A stretch of 64,000 bases of DNA from Methanoregula sp. (GCA_028679075.1 JAJRCF010000015.1:1-64000), one strand, 5' to 3'; shown: positions 37,810-46,284, counted from the stretch's first letter. The notes: generated from the letters alone by a model not told the origin. Made by a program: numbers and translations.

Positions 37810-38098
37810 AGATGACCTCGGCGAGCACATCCTGACGGATCACCGGTTTTAAGGAATCGGATGTTACCAGATCCACCTGCTTCCCGAGTCTCTCAGAAAG
37901 GAAATTTTCAAGCCGCATGAATGTGACAAAACCCACCGGCTTTGAGAACTCCACCAGCAGATCAATATCGCTTTTGCCCGTCTGCTCATCGCGTGCAACG
38001 GAGCCAAACACCCCGATCGTCTTGACGGAATACTCATTCGTGACTTCCTCTTTGAGTTTTTTTAATGAGGAGAGAATATCCTGCCGGGTGGATTTCAT
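37802..38098 (-). CDS. mntA: MntA-like minimal nucleotidyltransferase antitoxin
   Basis: A 98-residue nucleotidyltransferase with the GSVARDEQTGKSDIDLLVEF signature at residues ~32-51 (GS x10 D x D). Such MNT proteins neutralise the HEPN toxin by adding nucleotides to it. First gene of the pair; an A/T-rich TATA-like stretch lies at about 38130-38148 on the minus strand. Complete and apparently intact. Confidence 0.9.
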   Translation of the reverse strand: MKSTRQDILSSLKKLKEEVTNEYSVKTIGVFGSVARDEQTGKSDIDLLVEFSKPVGFVTFMRLENFLSERLGKQVDLVTSDSLKPVIRQDVLAEVIYV

Positions 38099-38349
38099 GG
38101 CCGTACCTATGTAACAGTGGGTGATGAACTATTAATAAATATTTTAAGACCGGGCCTTTCATCTGGATTACTGTGCCGATCCTGTTAATTTTTTTAACAA
38201 CAATTTTTCCCTTTTTTTCGAACATCTGAAAAGACATTCTTATGAGACAGCCATTCGAGGGATTATTCGGGGATACCTGCGAGACCCGGCTCCTCCAGAT
38301 CCTGCTGATACCCCCCAGCCCAATTCAGATCCCCTTAACTTCCCCCAAC

Positions 38350-38653
38350 CAGACCCTGCCTAAAAAAAATTAATCAAGGTCTGCTAAAAAAATTTCAGTC
38401 AAACCCTGCCCAAATATTTTCAACCGGACCCTGCTCAAAAAAATTCAAACAGGGTCCGACCCCCACCATGCGTTCAGTTTTCCAAAGAAATATCCGGAAA
38501 AATCACGACGGACGTTGTACATGTTGTTAACTTTTATCAATCAAGGTCTGCTTAAAATTTTTTAATCAGACCTTGGCTGAAAAAAATTGAGCAGGGGGTG
38601 AGGGGGTGTTCGAAAAATTTTCAGCAGGGTCTGCCTGAAAAAAAATGGCAGAC
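38350..38653. repeat. Hairpin cluster with A/T-rich loops
   Basis: The gene-free gap 38099-38741 holds ~26-base units in two blocks (38351-38457, 38541-38655). Perfect inverted arms: CAGACC/GGTCTG (38350/38378), GGACCCTG/CAGGGTCC (38426/38450), CAAGGTCTG/CAGACCTTG (38542/38567) and GTCTGCC/GGCAGAC (38629/38647). Loops are A/T-rich, 11-22 bases, with long A or T runs. Each GC-rich arm is a variant of the word (A)GGTCTGC or its complement. No spacer diversity of CRISPR type. Probably a structured RNA, protein-binding iterons or a terminator array. Confidence 0.72.
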
Positions 38654-38741
38654 TTCATGAAAAATCCGCATGACTTTCCCCCATCCTCCGGAAAAACTCA
38701 AAACCATATCGTTTAATTCCATCGCCAATGCAGTATAATTA

Positions 38742-39350
38742 ATGTCAATTATAATTGAAGTGGCTTTTCTCTTCATCATCGCAGTGGTCCCGCTGCTCCT
38801 CTACGCGGGCCTGAAAAAAATTGTCAACCCGGTGCCTGTCGTGCTCCCGGTGATCATCGCGGGCATCGTACTTATCCCGCTGGATTTTATCACGCAGGAA
38901 CTTTTCACGCTGGACCTGATCCGCATGGAAAGGGGAGATGTGGCCCTTTTATCAAACGCCTATTTTGCACTCGTGATCCTGTTCGGTGCCATGGCAGTTG
39001 TCACTGCGTTTGCCTTCCTGGAGAGAAAGATGGCGCAAAGGCACTGGATCGCAATGGCACCTGCGGCCCTTGCCGGGGCGGTCTGTACGGGCATCTCACT
39101 CATTATTGAAACGACAGCTGAAGGCCCATGGCCCCATTATTCCCTCAGACTCCCGGTCTTCATCGGCGTTTTCATGGATTACATAATCGCGGTATTTCAT
39201 CTGGGTGATGTTGTTTATGGCCATGGGTCACAGGTCTATAATCTCATACTCTATGCAGGGCTGTTCCTTGAAGTGTTCATCGTCTCGGTGCTGGTCTATG
39301 CGCTGACCTGTTTCCCCTGGCCCAGGGAAAACCCTCGAAAGGACCAGTAA
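38742..39350 (+). CDS. Five- to six-helix membrane protein, unknown (paralogue of 51797 gene)
   Basis: A 202-residue polytopic membrane protein. VVPLLLYAGLKKIVNPVPVV at residues ~15-34 and the C-terminal LRLPVFIGVFMDYII...HGSQVYNLILYAGLFLEV match the same positions in the 51797 gene product (VLLYKGLKKLADPVP; RMPGSG.FLDTII...DSPVYLIGLAICLYLDV). The family is unknown to me. It lies alone between the hairpin cluster and array C. Confidence 0.75.
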   Translation: MSIIIEVAFLFIIAVVPLLLYAGLKKIVNPVPVVLPVIIAGIVLIPLDFITQELFTLDLIRMERGDVALLSNAYFALVILFGAMAVVTAFAFLERKMAQRHWIAMAPAALAGAVCTGISLIIETTAEGPWPHYSLRLPVFIGVFMDYIIAVFHLGDVVYGHGSQVYNLILYAGLFLEVFIVSVLVYALTCFPWPRENPRKDQ

Positions 39351-39415
39351 TCCCATTGTCGTAATCCCCTCCCCCCTCCGCATCTCCGACGTCCGACTGG
39401 TCATCAGAATTTCGA

Positions 39416-39495
39416 AAGTCATCAGACTTGAGACAGAAGAAGAACCAGAATGGTTCTTCGACCAGGAGGAGGAGAAGAAATCATCAGATTTCTTC
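39416..39495. repeat. Mini-hairpin array C
   Basis: Three stem-loops: AAGTC-ATCA-GACTT (39416-39429), GAAGAACCA-GAA-TGGTTCTTC (39439-39459) and GAAGAAATC-ATCA-GATTTCTTC (39474-39495). The first and the flanking TTCGAAAGTC and CTTGAGACAG match array B. Every longer stem starts GAAG and ends CTTCGA, while its inner 4-5 pairs differ. It lies at the start of the 39351-40245 gap. Confidence 0.75.
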
Positions 39496-39625
39496 GACAT
39501 AAAACAGGTGATCCGGATCCGATCCGGCTCCCCTCAGCCACTTCCTGAATCCTGTGGCACCCCCGTTTCGTCAAACAGAACGCGTCTATGGGCGTCTTTT
39601 TGCAGGGTGATTTTCGGGCAGGACA
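39496..39625. repeat. Dispersed CT-rich intergenic repeat, copy 3
   Basis: CGACATAAAACAGGTGATCC (39495), GGATCCGATCCGGCTCCCC, AACGCGTCTATGGGCGTC and TTTTTGCAGGGTGATTTTCG align with copy 2 (36452-36565). It is joined directly to mini-hairpin array C. The remainder of the gap to 40060 shows only short open frames in A/C-rich DNA. Confidence 0.65.
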
Positions 39626-40063
39626 CCCCATGAAAAGGATAGTCCGGATTCAGGGGAGTTTCCCGATCCAAAGAGACCTAAAGAGACATCTTTCCGAGCG
39701 TGATTTGCCCGTTTTTACAGCAATCCAAGCCCAAATCAGCGATATCCAAAAATATGGGACATGTTTTTTCGCGAATAAGACACTTAAATTCCCCCGGACC
39801 CGGGAATCCGGGGCCATTTCAGGTCCGGTTGGGATCAGCCCCCGGAACCTGATGAAACGATCCCCAGGTACCGCTGATGACTTCAGGGTTATCCGGCTCT
39901 TCATATCCCCCTGCTGGTATAGCCAATGTTAAATTCTGGACACGATGACCGCGAAACAGGCCTGTACTTCTGGTTAGTGACAGAACAGGCTGGATCATTC
40001 ACCGGAAAAAGCAGCGTGAAGTTTCTCGTAAACCGATGGTATGCAGCGGAATAACCGCAGATA

Positions 40064-40084
40064 TTTTTTCACTCATCGCTGGGG
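40064..40084 (+). promoter_or_regulatory. Recurrent motif TTTTTTCACTCATCGC, copy 4
   Basis: TTTTTTCACTCATCGCTGGG lies just before a 22-codon frame starting MMDEQSQ (40087-40155), whose first bases resemble those of the small membrane gene at 44182 (MHEQSH). The nearest large gene starts at 40246. Confidence 0.5.
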
Positions 40085-40245
40085 TTATGATGGATGAACA
40101 ATCCCAACTATATTTTGTAATACCATGCGGTCTGGAGCAATGGCGGCTGATTTGAAAAATTCTACAAATAAAATATGGCGATCAACCGTAAACGCAGCAG
40201 GACCAGGAATGCCATGAAACCTACCGGAACCGTAAGAGGCCAGAA

Positions 40246-41196
40246 TTGAAAGACCCGGCAGAAAGCGTCTCTCAGGTTGTAGAGACCCTGAAGAAGAACC
40301 CCTGGGGCCTCAGTATCCGGGAGATTGCCGGATCCTCCGGCATGAACCGGATGTCGGTTGCCAAGTACCTCGAGGTACTGATGGCAAAAGGGATTGTCGA
40401 GGTACGGCTGTTCGGGAGCGCCAAGGTGTACTATCTTTCACGGCAGATCCCGGTTACAACGTTCATCGAATATACCACAAGACACTATTGCATCATGGAC
40501 AGCAACTTAACGGTCGTCCAGCTCAATGGGTGGGTTCCCGAGACCGTAGGGATGGTCTACGAGGATATGATCAACCGCCCCATCCTTGAGGTTCTCAAAG
40601 GCAGGGTCGTCAACCTCGATGAATGCCGGATCGCCATGGAAAAGGCGCTTACCGGTGAAACGAGTATGGTAATTGTGGAGAACCGGTTTAAGGGCAAACA
40701 CATGTTCTTTGAGATCTTTCATATGCCGGTCCAGTTCCCGGACGGTTCCTGCGGCGTGATGGCGGTCTGTCAGGATATCTCTGAGAAGAAGCTTCTTGAG
40801 ATCGCACTCCGCAAGGAAGCGGAGCGGTTATTGGACCTTATAAATAATTTGCCGGATATTGTCTTCTCGGTTAATCCGGAGGGGGTACTCACCTATATTA
40901 GTCACAAGGTTACGGAGTACGGGTTTGTGCCGGGCGATCTTATTGGCCGGAGGTTCAACGGTATGATCGTACCGGAGGATCGGAACGCTGCAATGTCGCA
41001 AATCCTTTCAGTACGGAAGTCCGGCACCAGCCGTGGGATCCGGTTCCGTGCCGCTGTCCGGGATGGCCGGACAATCCGGTTTGAGGCAGACTGCATGGCC
41101 CGCAGGGATGCCTCGGGTACCTGCACTGAGATCAACGGGACGCTGCGGGACGTGGCTGCACAGGTCAGGCCGGTGCCGGAACCAGAGAAACCATGA
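40246..41196 (+). CDS. Winged-helix DNA-binding protein with two PAS domains
   Basis: A 316-residue cytoplasmic sensor-regulator. Residues ~1-65 form a winged helix (SIREIAGSSGMNRMSVAKYL, then the LYYLS-like wing), ~75-190 a PAS domain (CIMDSNLTVVQLNGW, FHMPVQFPDGSCGVMAV) and ~190-310 a second PAS with PAC-like end (EGVLTYISHKVTEYGFVPGD, EINGTLRDVAAQV). No kinase domain. The start is a TTG at 40246 with AAGAGG 6 bases before it; an in-frame ATG is only at 40342, inside the helix-turn-helix. It probably senses a small ligand or redox state and controls nearby genes. Confidence 0.85.
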   Translation: MKDPAESVSQVVETLKKNPWGLSIREIAGSSGMNRMSVAKYLEVLMAKGIVEVRLFGSAKVYYLSRQIPVTTFIEYTTRHYCIMDSNLTVVQLNGWVPETVGMVYEDMINRPILEVLKGRVVNLDECRIAMEKALTGETSMVIVENRFKGKHMFFEIFHMPVQFPDGSCGVMAVCQDISEKKLLEIALRKEAERLLDLINNLPDIVFSVNPEGVLTYISHKVTEYGFVPGDLIGRRFNGMIVPEDRNAAMSQILSVRKSGTSRGIRFRAAVRDGRTIRFEADCMARRDASGTCTEINGTLRDVAAQVRPVPEPEKP

Positions 41197-41350
41197 TGTC
41201 CCGGGTGACCGTTATTCCGGTGCTACGGCGTTTGACGTTGATTTGAAAATCCAGCATCCAACGCAATAAAACCTTAAAAACACACATAACAACGATCGGT
41301 GTTCTCTTTCTCTTGATGCCAGATGAAATCATGTTGCCCCGTTCGTTGTA

Positions 41351-41381
41351 ATAATCACCGGTGATAATCTCCGGTGATTAT
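41351..41381. promoter_or_regulatory. Perfect 11-bp inverted repeat before a TATA box
   Basis: ATAATCACCGG - 9 bases - CCGGTGATTAT, also a tandem CCGGTGAT. It lies just upstream of the TATA box at 41383 and 154 bases after the PAS regulator stop, so an operator for that regulator is plausible. Confidence 0.55.
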
Positions 41382-41382
41382 C

Positions 41383-41394
41383 AAATATATAAAA
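41383..41394 (+). promoter_or_regulatory. TATA box for the 41492 gene
   Basis: AAATATATAAAA-type element; initiation about 25 bases later would put the recurrent motif at 41421 in the 5' leader of the message. Confidence 0.5.
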
Positions 41395-41420
41395 TTCAAT
41401 CAATATAACTGCAAAAAAAA

Positions 41421-41440
41421 TTTCACTCAACGCCGTTTTT
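41421..41440 (+). promoter_or_regulatory. Recurrent motif TTTCACTCAACGC, copy 5
   Basis: TTTCACTCAACGCCGTTTTT after eight A bases, 52 bases before the ATG at 41492. It has CAACGC for CATCGC. Confidence 0.5.
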
Positions 41441-41491
41441 ATCATTTATTTGGATAAAATACCGTGCATAATCATTTGGAGCACGTTTTGT

Positions 41492-43792
41492 ATGAAACCA
41501 GATTATTTGCACGTGAAAACGATTGTTTTCCTCCTGCTTCTCGGAGTGATCCTGATCACTCCGGCCATGGCTGTTACCAACGGCCACTGGGATATCATGA
41601 CCGTGGAAAAAGATTTTCTCAACGGCCACACCGATGGCCTGTACACCTCGATTGTTATTGACAAGAACAACATTCCGCATGTCAGCTGGGTCAACGAAGC
41701 CCGGAACCAGGTGGAGTACGGCACGTACAAGGACGATATCTGGACGATCGAGCGGGTCGGCCCTATCGACAGCCGATCCACCGGCCGGGTATATTACACG
41801 TTCACCACGTCAATTGCCCTTGACCCGCAGGGAAATCCCGCGATCAGTTATGCCGGCATTGACGGGCACCTGTACTTTGCGCACCGGGATACAAACGGAA
41901 CCTGGACCATCAAGGATGTTGACGGCACTCCCTATTACAAAGACCAATGGTCTTCTCTCAAGTACAATCCGGTTAACGGCAAACCGTATATTGCCTTTAC
42001 CGGAAAGAGGTATGTTTCCGATGTTCCCTATGGGAGCCACCTGTCGCTCGCATCAATGAATGACAACGGGGACTGGAAGATCGATATTCTCGAAGCCTCC
42101 GACGATGTAACCTATGATGTCGGATATGAGCCCTCGCTTGCATTCAACAGCAACGGAAAAGCTACTGTGGTGTACCGGACCGGTTACAACACCTGGGGTC
42201 ACAAGCTGGAATATACGAGAATAGCGCGACAGCACGTTGATAACACGTGGGTAATACTGGGATCCCCGGTACAATGCGACGATTCTTATAAGTGCGGATT
42301 CCATTCCTCACTGGCATTGGACTCTGAGGGCAATGCACATTTCACCGGAGTCTCTGCGAATCCAACGAGAAAATGGACGGGTCTCGAGTTATTTGGACTG
42401 AATACCTCTGAGGTCACCGCAAAATCGTCGTCGGTATACATCCCCGGGTTTGGAGACAGCGATTACTCGGCGGATGTCTGGAATTCCCTGGTGCTTGATT
42501 CCACTGATAGTCCCCAGATCTCGTATTACGATCCCGGGACGAGGCACCTGATGTGCTATGGGGTGAATTACGCAGAGTATAACAACATAACCGCTGTTGA
42601 TGAACATGGCGATGTCGGGAAGTGCAATGCCCTGTCCCTCGACTCACGTGGCAACCCGTGGATCAGCTATCATGATGCAACGAATAATGCGCTCAAGGTT
42701 GCCCGGTGGGTGCCGGACACCGAGAGGTCCGTGAGCGAATCCTGGAAGATTACGACGGTTGCGAAAGGCGGCGGAGGACAGACATCCATCGCGCTGGACT
42801 CCTCGAAAAATCCCCGTATCAGTTATTACAATGCCTCGGGACAGTCCCTGGACTATGCCGAACGGGACAGTAAGGGAACCTGGAAGACTCAGACGGTTGC
42901 AGATTTCCACCAGGGAAAGTTTTCCGTGCTGGCACTGACCTCCGTCGGGAACGCCTGCATCGGTTACTACGATGAGACAAACCATGCCGTTAATTATGCC
43001 CAACAGACCGGGCCGGGCACCTGGAACATTGAAACGGTTGAAAAAGGCGTTACCCTCGGGGATGACGGCGGGCCTATCACGCTGGTCCTTGATCCTGTAG
43101 GAAATGCCCACCTTGCATATTACGATACCGAGGGCCAGCGCATGAGTTATGCCCAGCAGACCGGGACGGGAACCTGGGATATCGAGAAGGTCGATGCCAG
43201 CAGGATTGGGCAGCATCCCTCGCTTGCCCTGCATACAGCGGATAATGTTCCGGCCATCAGTTACCTGAGTGAAGATGGCGGCACCCCAAAACTGAAATAT
43301 GTCGACAAGACCTCGGGGTTGTGGGTCACGAACAATTACGATCTCCAGGCAACTGCGGGGCCGACCTCGCTTGACCTGAATGCAAATACAATCCAGGGAG
43401 AACGGGCAGAGATCGCATACACCGGTTCCGCTGACGGGAATTCCGGCAAGCAGTCCCTGGGCTATATCGAGATCGATCCCTCCTCCCAGTTCTCCTGGAA
43501 GCAGACGGTCGATAACTGGGACGAGACAACACAAAATGTGTGGATTAAGTCCCTCTCTCTCCGGCATGGCCTGCCGGGACATGCGGCCATTGCGTACTAT
43601 TACGAGAAATCGTCTTCAGAGAAAGGCCTGAAATATGCCACCGCGAGGTGGGGGAACTGGAAGACGGAAAACATTACCGACAACGCAGGGGGATACCTCT
43701 CGATGGTACTGGATAAAAAGAGTACTCCCTACATCAGTTACTATGATGAGTCGGATGATAGTGTGAAACTGGCCGTCCTAGAGAAGTCCTGA
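41492..43792 (+). CDS. Large secreted repeat protein, beta-propeller-like
   Basis: A 766-residue exported protein with a signal peptide (MKPDYLHVKTIVFLLLLGV ... PAMA). ATG 41492 is preferred to a TTG at 41450, which would displace the signal. The mature protein has about 12 repeats of ~45-55 residues, each with (N)P.ISYYD(...)L.YA and W.(I)E.V, e.g. GNACIGYYDETNHAVNYAQQ and AHLAYYDTEGQRMSYAQQ. This is a BNR/Kelch-like propeller pattern; two propellers could be made. No anchor at the C-terminus. Upstream lie a palindrome, a TATA box and the recurrent motif. Confidence 0.78.
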   Translation: MKPDYLHVKTIVFLLLLGVILITPAMAVTNGHWDIMTVEKDFLNGHTDGLYTSIVIDKNNIPHVSWVNEARNQVEYGTYKDDIWTIERVGPIDSRSTGRVYYTFTTSIALDPQGNPAISYAGIDGHLYFAHRDTNGTWTIKDVDGTPYYKDQWSSLKYNPVNGKPYIAFTGKRYVSDVPYGSHLSLASMNDNGDWKIDILEASDDVTYDVGYEPSLAFNSNGKATVVYRTGYNTWGHKLEYTRIARQHVDNTWVILGSPVQCDDSYKCGFHSSLALDSEGNAHFTGVSANPTRKWTGLELFGLNTSEVTAKSSSVYIPGFGDSDYSADVWNSLVLDSTDSPQISYYDPGTRHLMCYGVNYAEYNNITAVDEHGDVGKCNALSLDSRGNPWISYHDATNNALKVARWVPDTERSVSESWKITTVAKGGGGQTSIALDSSKNPRISYYNASGQSLDYAERDSKGTWKTQTVADFHQGKFSVLALTSVGNACIGYYDETNHAVNYAQQTGPGTWNIETVEKGVTLGDDGGPITLVLDPVGNAHLAYYDTEGQRMSYAQQTGTGTWDIEKVDASRIGQHPSLALHTADNVPAISYLSEDGGTPKLKYVDKTSGLWVTNNYDLQATAGPTSLDLNANTIQGERAEIAYTGSADGNSGKQSLGYIEIDPSSQFSWKQTVDNWDETTQNVWIKSLSLRHGLPGHAAIAYYYEKSSSEKGLKYATARWGNWKTENITDNAGGYLSMVLDKKSTPYISYYDESDDSVKLAVLEKS

Positions 43793-43998
43793 TGTCGGCG
43801 ATCAGGACCGGACTGTGCCCGGGGACACTCCTCTTTTTTTTGTGACCTTCACTGATTCCGGGGAAAATTCCCGGGTTTCCTGACGGGCACCCGGTCTTGC
43901 AACCCGGAAGCTGACGTGAAGGAACGGATCGGGATAACCTGAGGGAGCCACGGCCGTGCACTGCGGTCAGCAGGTCCCGGCCGGTTACTGAAAAAAAA

Positions 43999-44020
43999 TT
44001 TTCACCCAACGCCAGGTTCA
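43999..44020 (+). promoter_or_regulatory. Recurrent motif, diverged copy 6
   Basis: TTTTCACCCAACGCCAGGTT after eight A bases, 162 bases before the 44182 ATG. It has CCCAAC for CTCATC. The gap 43793-44181 has no other recognisable element. Confidence 0.4.
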
Positions 44021-44181
44021 TGAAAAGAGCCGCCGATGTTCCAATAGGAAATGCTGCACCTGCTGGATGCAGTGGATCTGCCCTGCCTTTGGATCACTGG
44101 CCCGAAATGCTGGAACCCTGAACAGGACCGGTAAGGCTCGTCCACAGGCAGTTGCTGGAAATTTTTAAAGAGGATGACCCT

Positions 44182-44319
44182 ATGCATGAACAATCCCATT
44201 CAACGGAAAAGAAGGCGGTCTGGACCAGGAAAGCCATTGGTAAGGGAATCTTCATTGTATTCTTTATCATAACCGTGTTCATCATGTTCTCTCTTCTTGG
44301 TATCATTGTGATAGACTGA
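44182..44319 (+). CDS. 45-residue small membrane protein
   Basis: MHEQSHSTEKKAVWTRKAIG is followed by one strongly hydrophobic helix (IFIVFFIITVFIMFSLLGII) and ends in VID. AGAGGA sits 8 bases before the ATG. Its length and single helix suggest a minor membrane subunit or regulatory peptide; no family recognised. Confidence 0.6.
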   Translation: MHEQSHSTEKKAVWTRKAIGKGIFIVFFIITVFIMFSLLGIIVID

Positions 44320-44460
44320 TTGCCGGGTGCCGTCCCCCGGCCAAACCCCCGTCCCCTTTTCCTCATTACCCTCTCTTCCGAAGTACATGACCTGCGTGAC
44401 CGCAACGATAACCGCAACCGGATTTTCACTTACCGGCAGCTTTAAGCACAATCCCCCCAA

Positions 44461-44486
44461 ATCCCGGTATTGGAAATACCCGGGAT
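44461..44486. promoter_or_regulatory. Palindrome immediately before the MFS gene
   Basis: ATCCCGGTATT-GG-AAATACCCGGGAT is a nearly perfect palindrome, with one bulged base, ending 3 bases before the ATG at 44490. It could be a repressor site or an RNA hairpin blocking translation. Confidence 0.45.
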
Positions 44487-44489
44487 ACC

Positions 44490-45818
44490 ATGCAGACCAG
44501 CGGACCCCCGTCACCCCAGCCATCCGGAGATATCGATGAGGACGCCGTTGACCGGAAGGTCTGGTGGCACATCATCCCGTTCGTTGTCATCCTGCTCGTG
44601 ATCGCCATCCTCGACCGGGTCAATATCGGTTACGCCGCGCTGACCATGAACGCGGACCTCGGCATCGATCCTGCCTTCTTCGGTTTCCTCTCCGGGATCT
44701 TCTTTGTCAGTTATGTCATCTGCGAGGTGCCGAGCAACCAGTTGCTCGTCAGGACCGGGGCACGGGTCTGGCTCACCCGGATCATGATCAGCTGGGGAGT
44801 CATCACGCTCCTGATCGCCTTTGTCCAGACACCGGTCCAGCTCGCGGTCCTCCGCTTCCTGCTGGGCGCAGCGGAAGCCGGGTTCACGCCCGGTATCATG
44901 CTGTACCTCACGTTCTGGTTCCGGAAGAACCGGATCTCGCAGGCGCTCTCCGTCTTCTTTGTCGCCATCCCCCTCGCGATGGTGATCGCGTCGCCCGTCT
45001 CCACCTTCATCCTCTCCCATGCTGCATGGGCCGGTCTTGCCTCGTGGCGCTGGCTCTTTGTGCTCGAAGGAGTCCCGGCGATCATCTTCGGGGCCCTGAT
45101 CCTCGTGGTCCTGCAGGACTCTCCCAGCAATGCGACATGGCTTAACGGACGCGAACGGTCCTGGCTCGCGGGCCGGCTGGACGAGGAACGGGTGAAGAAA
45201 GAGACACCGCGTGGCATCCCGTTCCGGGAACTGGTGGCAACCCCCGGGGTCCTGCTGTTGTGCACGAGCGGTTTTATCGTGGGGCTGTTCCTCACGAGCC
45301 TTCTCTTCTGGATCCCCCAGATCGTCAATTCGTCCGGGCTCTCAGGGTCGATTGAGACGACCGGCCTCCTGGTGATGGTCCCGTACACGCTCTCCGTCAT
45401 CGTGATGTACCTCTGGTCGCGCCGCTCCGACCGGTTGGGCGAGCGCCGGTGGCACATAGCGCTCCCCTTCCTCGCGGCTGCGGTTTTTTTGGTCCTGCTT
45501 GCCATCCCCCACGGTTCCCTTGCCGGGTTTATTTTCCTGTCCGGCGCGATCGCGTCCTGCTATGCGGCCTATGCGCCGTTCTTTGTCCTCGTCATGGAAG
45601 GGTTTGCCCCCGGGGTCCGGGCTGCCGGTGTGGCCCTGGTCAACGCGGTCGCGTCGGTCGGGTCCTTTGCCGGGCCGGTGCTCCTTGGCCTCGTGGGCGG
45701 GAATATCAGCAGCCCGGGTACGGCCGTGCTCTTTCTCATCCTCGGGATTGCCATCACCGCATGCGCAATCCTGGTGGTCAGGAATGTTCCGGGTATGGGG
45801 GACCATCCCAAAATTTAA
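44490..45818 (+). CDS. MFS transporter, anion:cation symporter type
   Basis: A 442-residue, 12-helix transporter of the major facilitator superfamily. Around residues 30-60 is LDRVNIGYAALTMNADLGID and near 85-100 GARVWLTRIMISWGVIT, both typical of the ACS (anion:cation symporter) family; the central loop carries SRRSDRLGERRW. Substrates are usually organic acids; this one is unknown. A palindrome just before the start suggests regulation. A small unknown gene follows by 27 bases. Confidence 0.88.
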   Translation: MQTSGPPSPQPSGDIDEDAVDRKVWWHIIPFVVILLVIAILDRVNIGYAALTMNADLGIDPAFFGFLSGIFFVSYVICEVPSNQLLVRTGARVWLTRIMISWGVITLLIAFVQTPVQLAVLRFLLGAAEAGFTPGIMLYLTFWFRKNRISQALSVFFVAIPLAMVIASPVSTFILSHAAWAGLASWRWLFVLEGVPAIIFGALILVVLQDSPSNATWLNGRERSWLAGRLDEERVKKETPRGIPFRELVATPGVLLLCTSGFIVGLFLTSLLFWIPQIVNSSGLSGSIETTGLLVMVPYTLSVIVMYLWSRRSDRLGERRWHIALPFLAAAVFLVLLAIPHGSLAGFIFLSGAIASCYAAYAPFFVLVMEGFAPGVRAAGVALVNAVASVGSFAGPVLLGLVGGNISSPGTAVLFLILGIAITACAILVVRNVPGMGDHPKI

Positions 45819-45845
45819 GCCATGAAAAGGCGAGAGCACTCGTGT

Positions 45846-46217
45846 ATGCCGGATTCCAAAACCCTCGTCTTCGTCTCCAACCTCGACAGCAGGGTGCTGC
45901 AGTCACTCCATGATTATTCTTCGGGCAAGGCGGTTGTATCCGAAGCGGACCTGTGTGCCCTCACCAGGATCATCTACAGCCCGGTCGGGATGAAGAAGGA
46001 GTGGAAACGGTTTTTGAAAGAATGTACGATCCCGTCACGGTCCCTTTCCCGGGATGAGTTTACCAAGGAGTTCGGGCACCTCGCGATCACCTTCCCGGTC
46101 GTGCTTTTGAAGAAAGGGACCGATCTCTCGGTCCTCATCAGTACCGAGGAGATCAACCGGTTTCTTGACCTCCATGAATTTATCCGCCTTGTTGAGGAAC
46201 GGGTCTCCCGCGTCTAA
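45846..46217 (+). CDS. Small soluble protein, unknown
   Basis: A 123-residue soluble protein (MPDSKTLVFVSNLDSRVLQS...). ATG 45846 is assumed; 45822, 3 bases after the MFS stop, is possible. The only notable feature is alternating strand/helix composition with FPVVLLKKGTDLSVLIST near residue 85. Close spacing suggests co-transcription with the MFS gene. No family recognised. Confidence 0.65.
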   Translation: MPDSKTLVFVSNLDSRVLQSLHDYSSGKAVVSEADLCALTRIIYSPVGMKKEWKRFLKECTIPSRSLSRDEFTKEFGHLAITFPVVLLKKGTDLSVLISTEEINRFLDLHEFIRLVEERVSRV

Positions 46218-46284
46218 TCCGCTCACGATTCATGCGGCCCGGATCATCCAGTCCGGCTGCCTGTGATCCCGGCAGTCCGAATCG

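Noticed and set aside
38350-38653. CRISPR array
   Set aside because: Units are inexact and palindromic with A/T loops; there are no equal repeats with unique spacers and no cas genes in the window.
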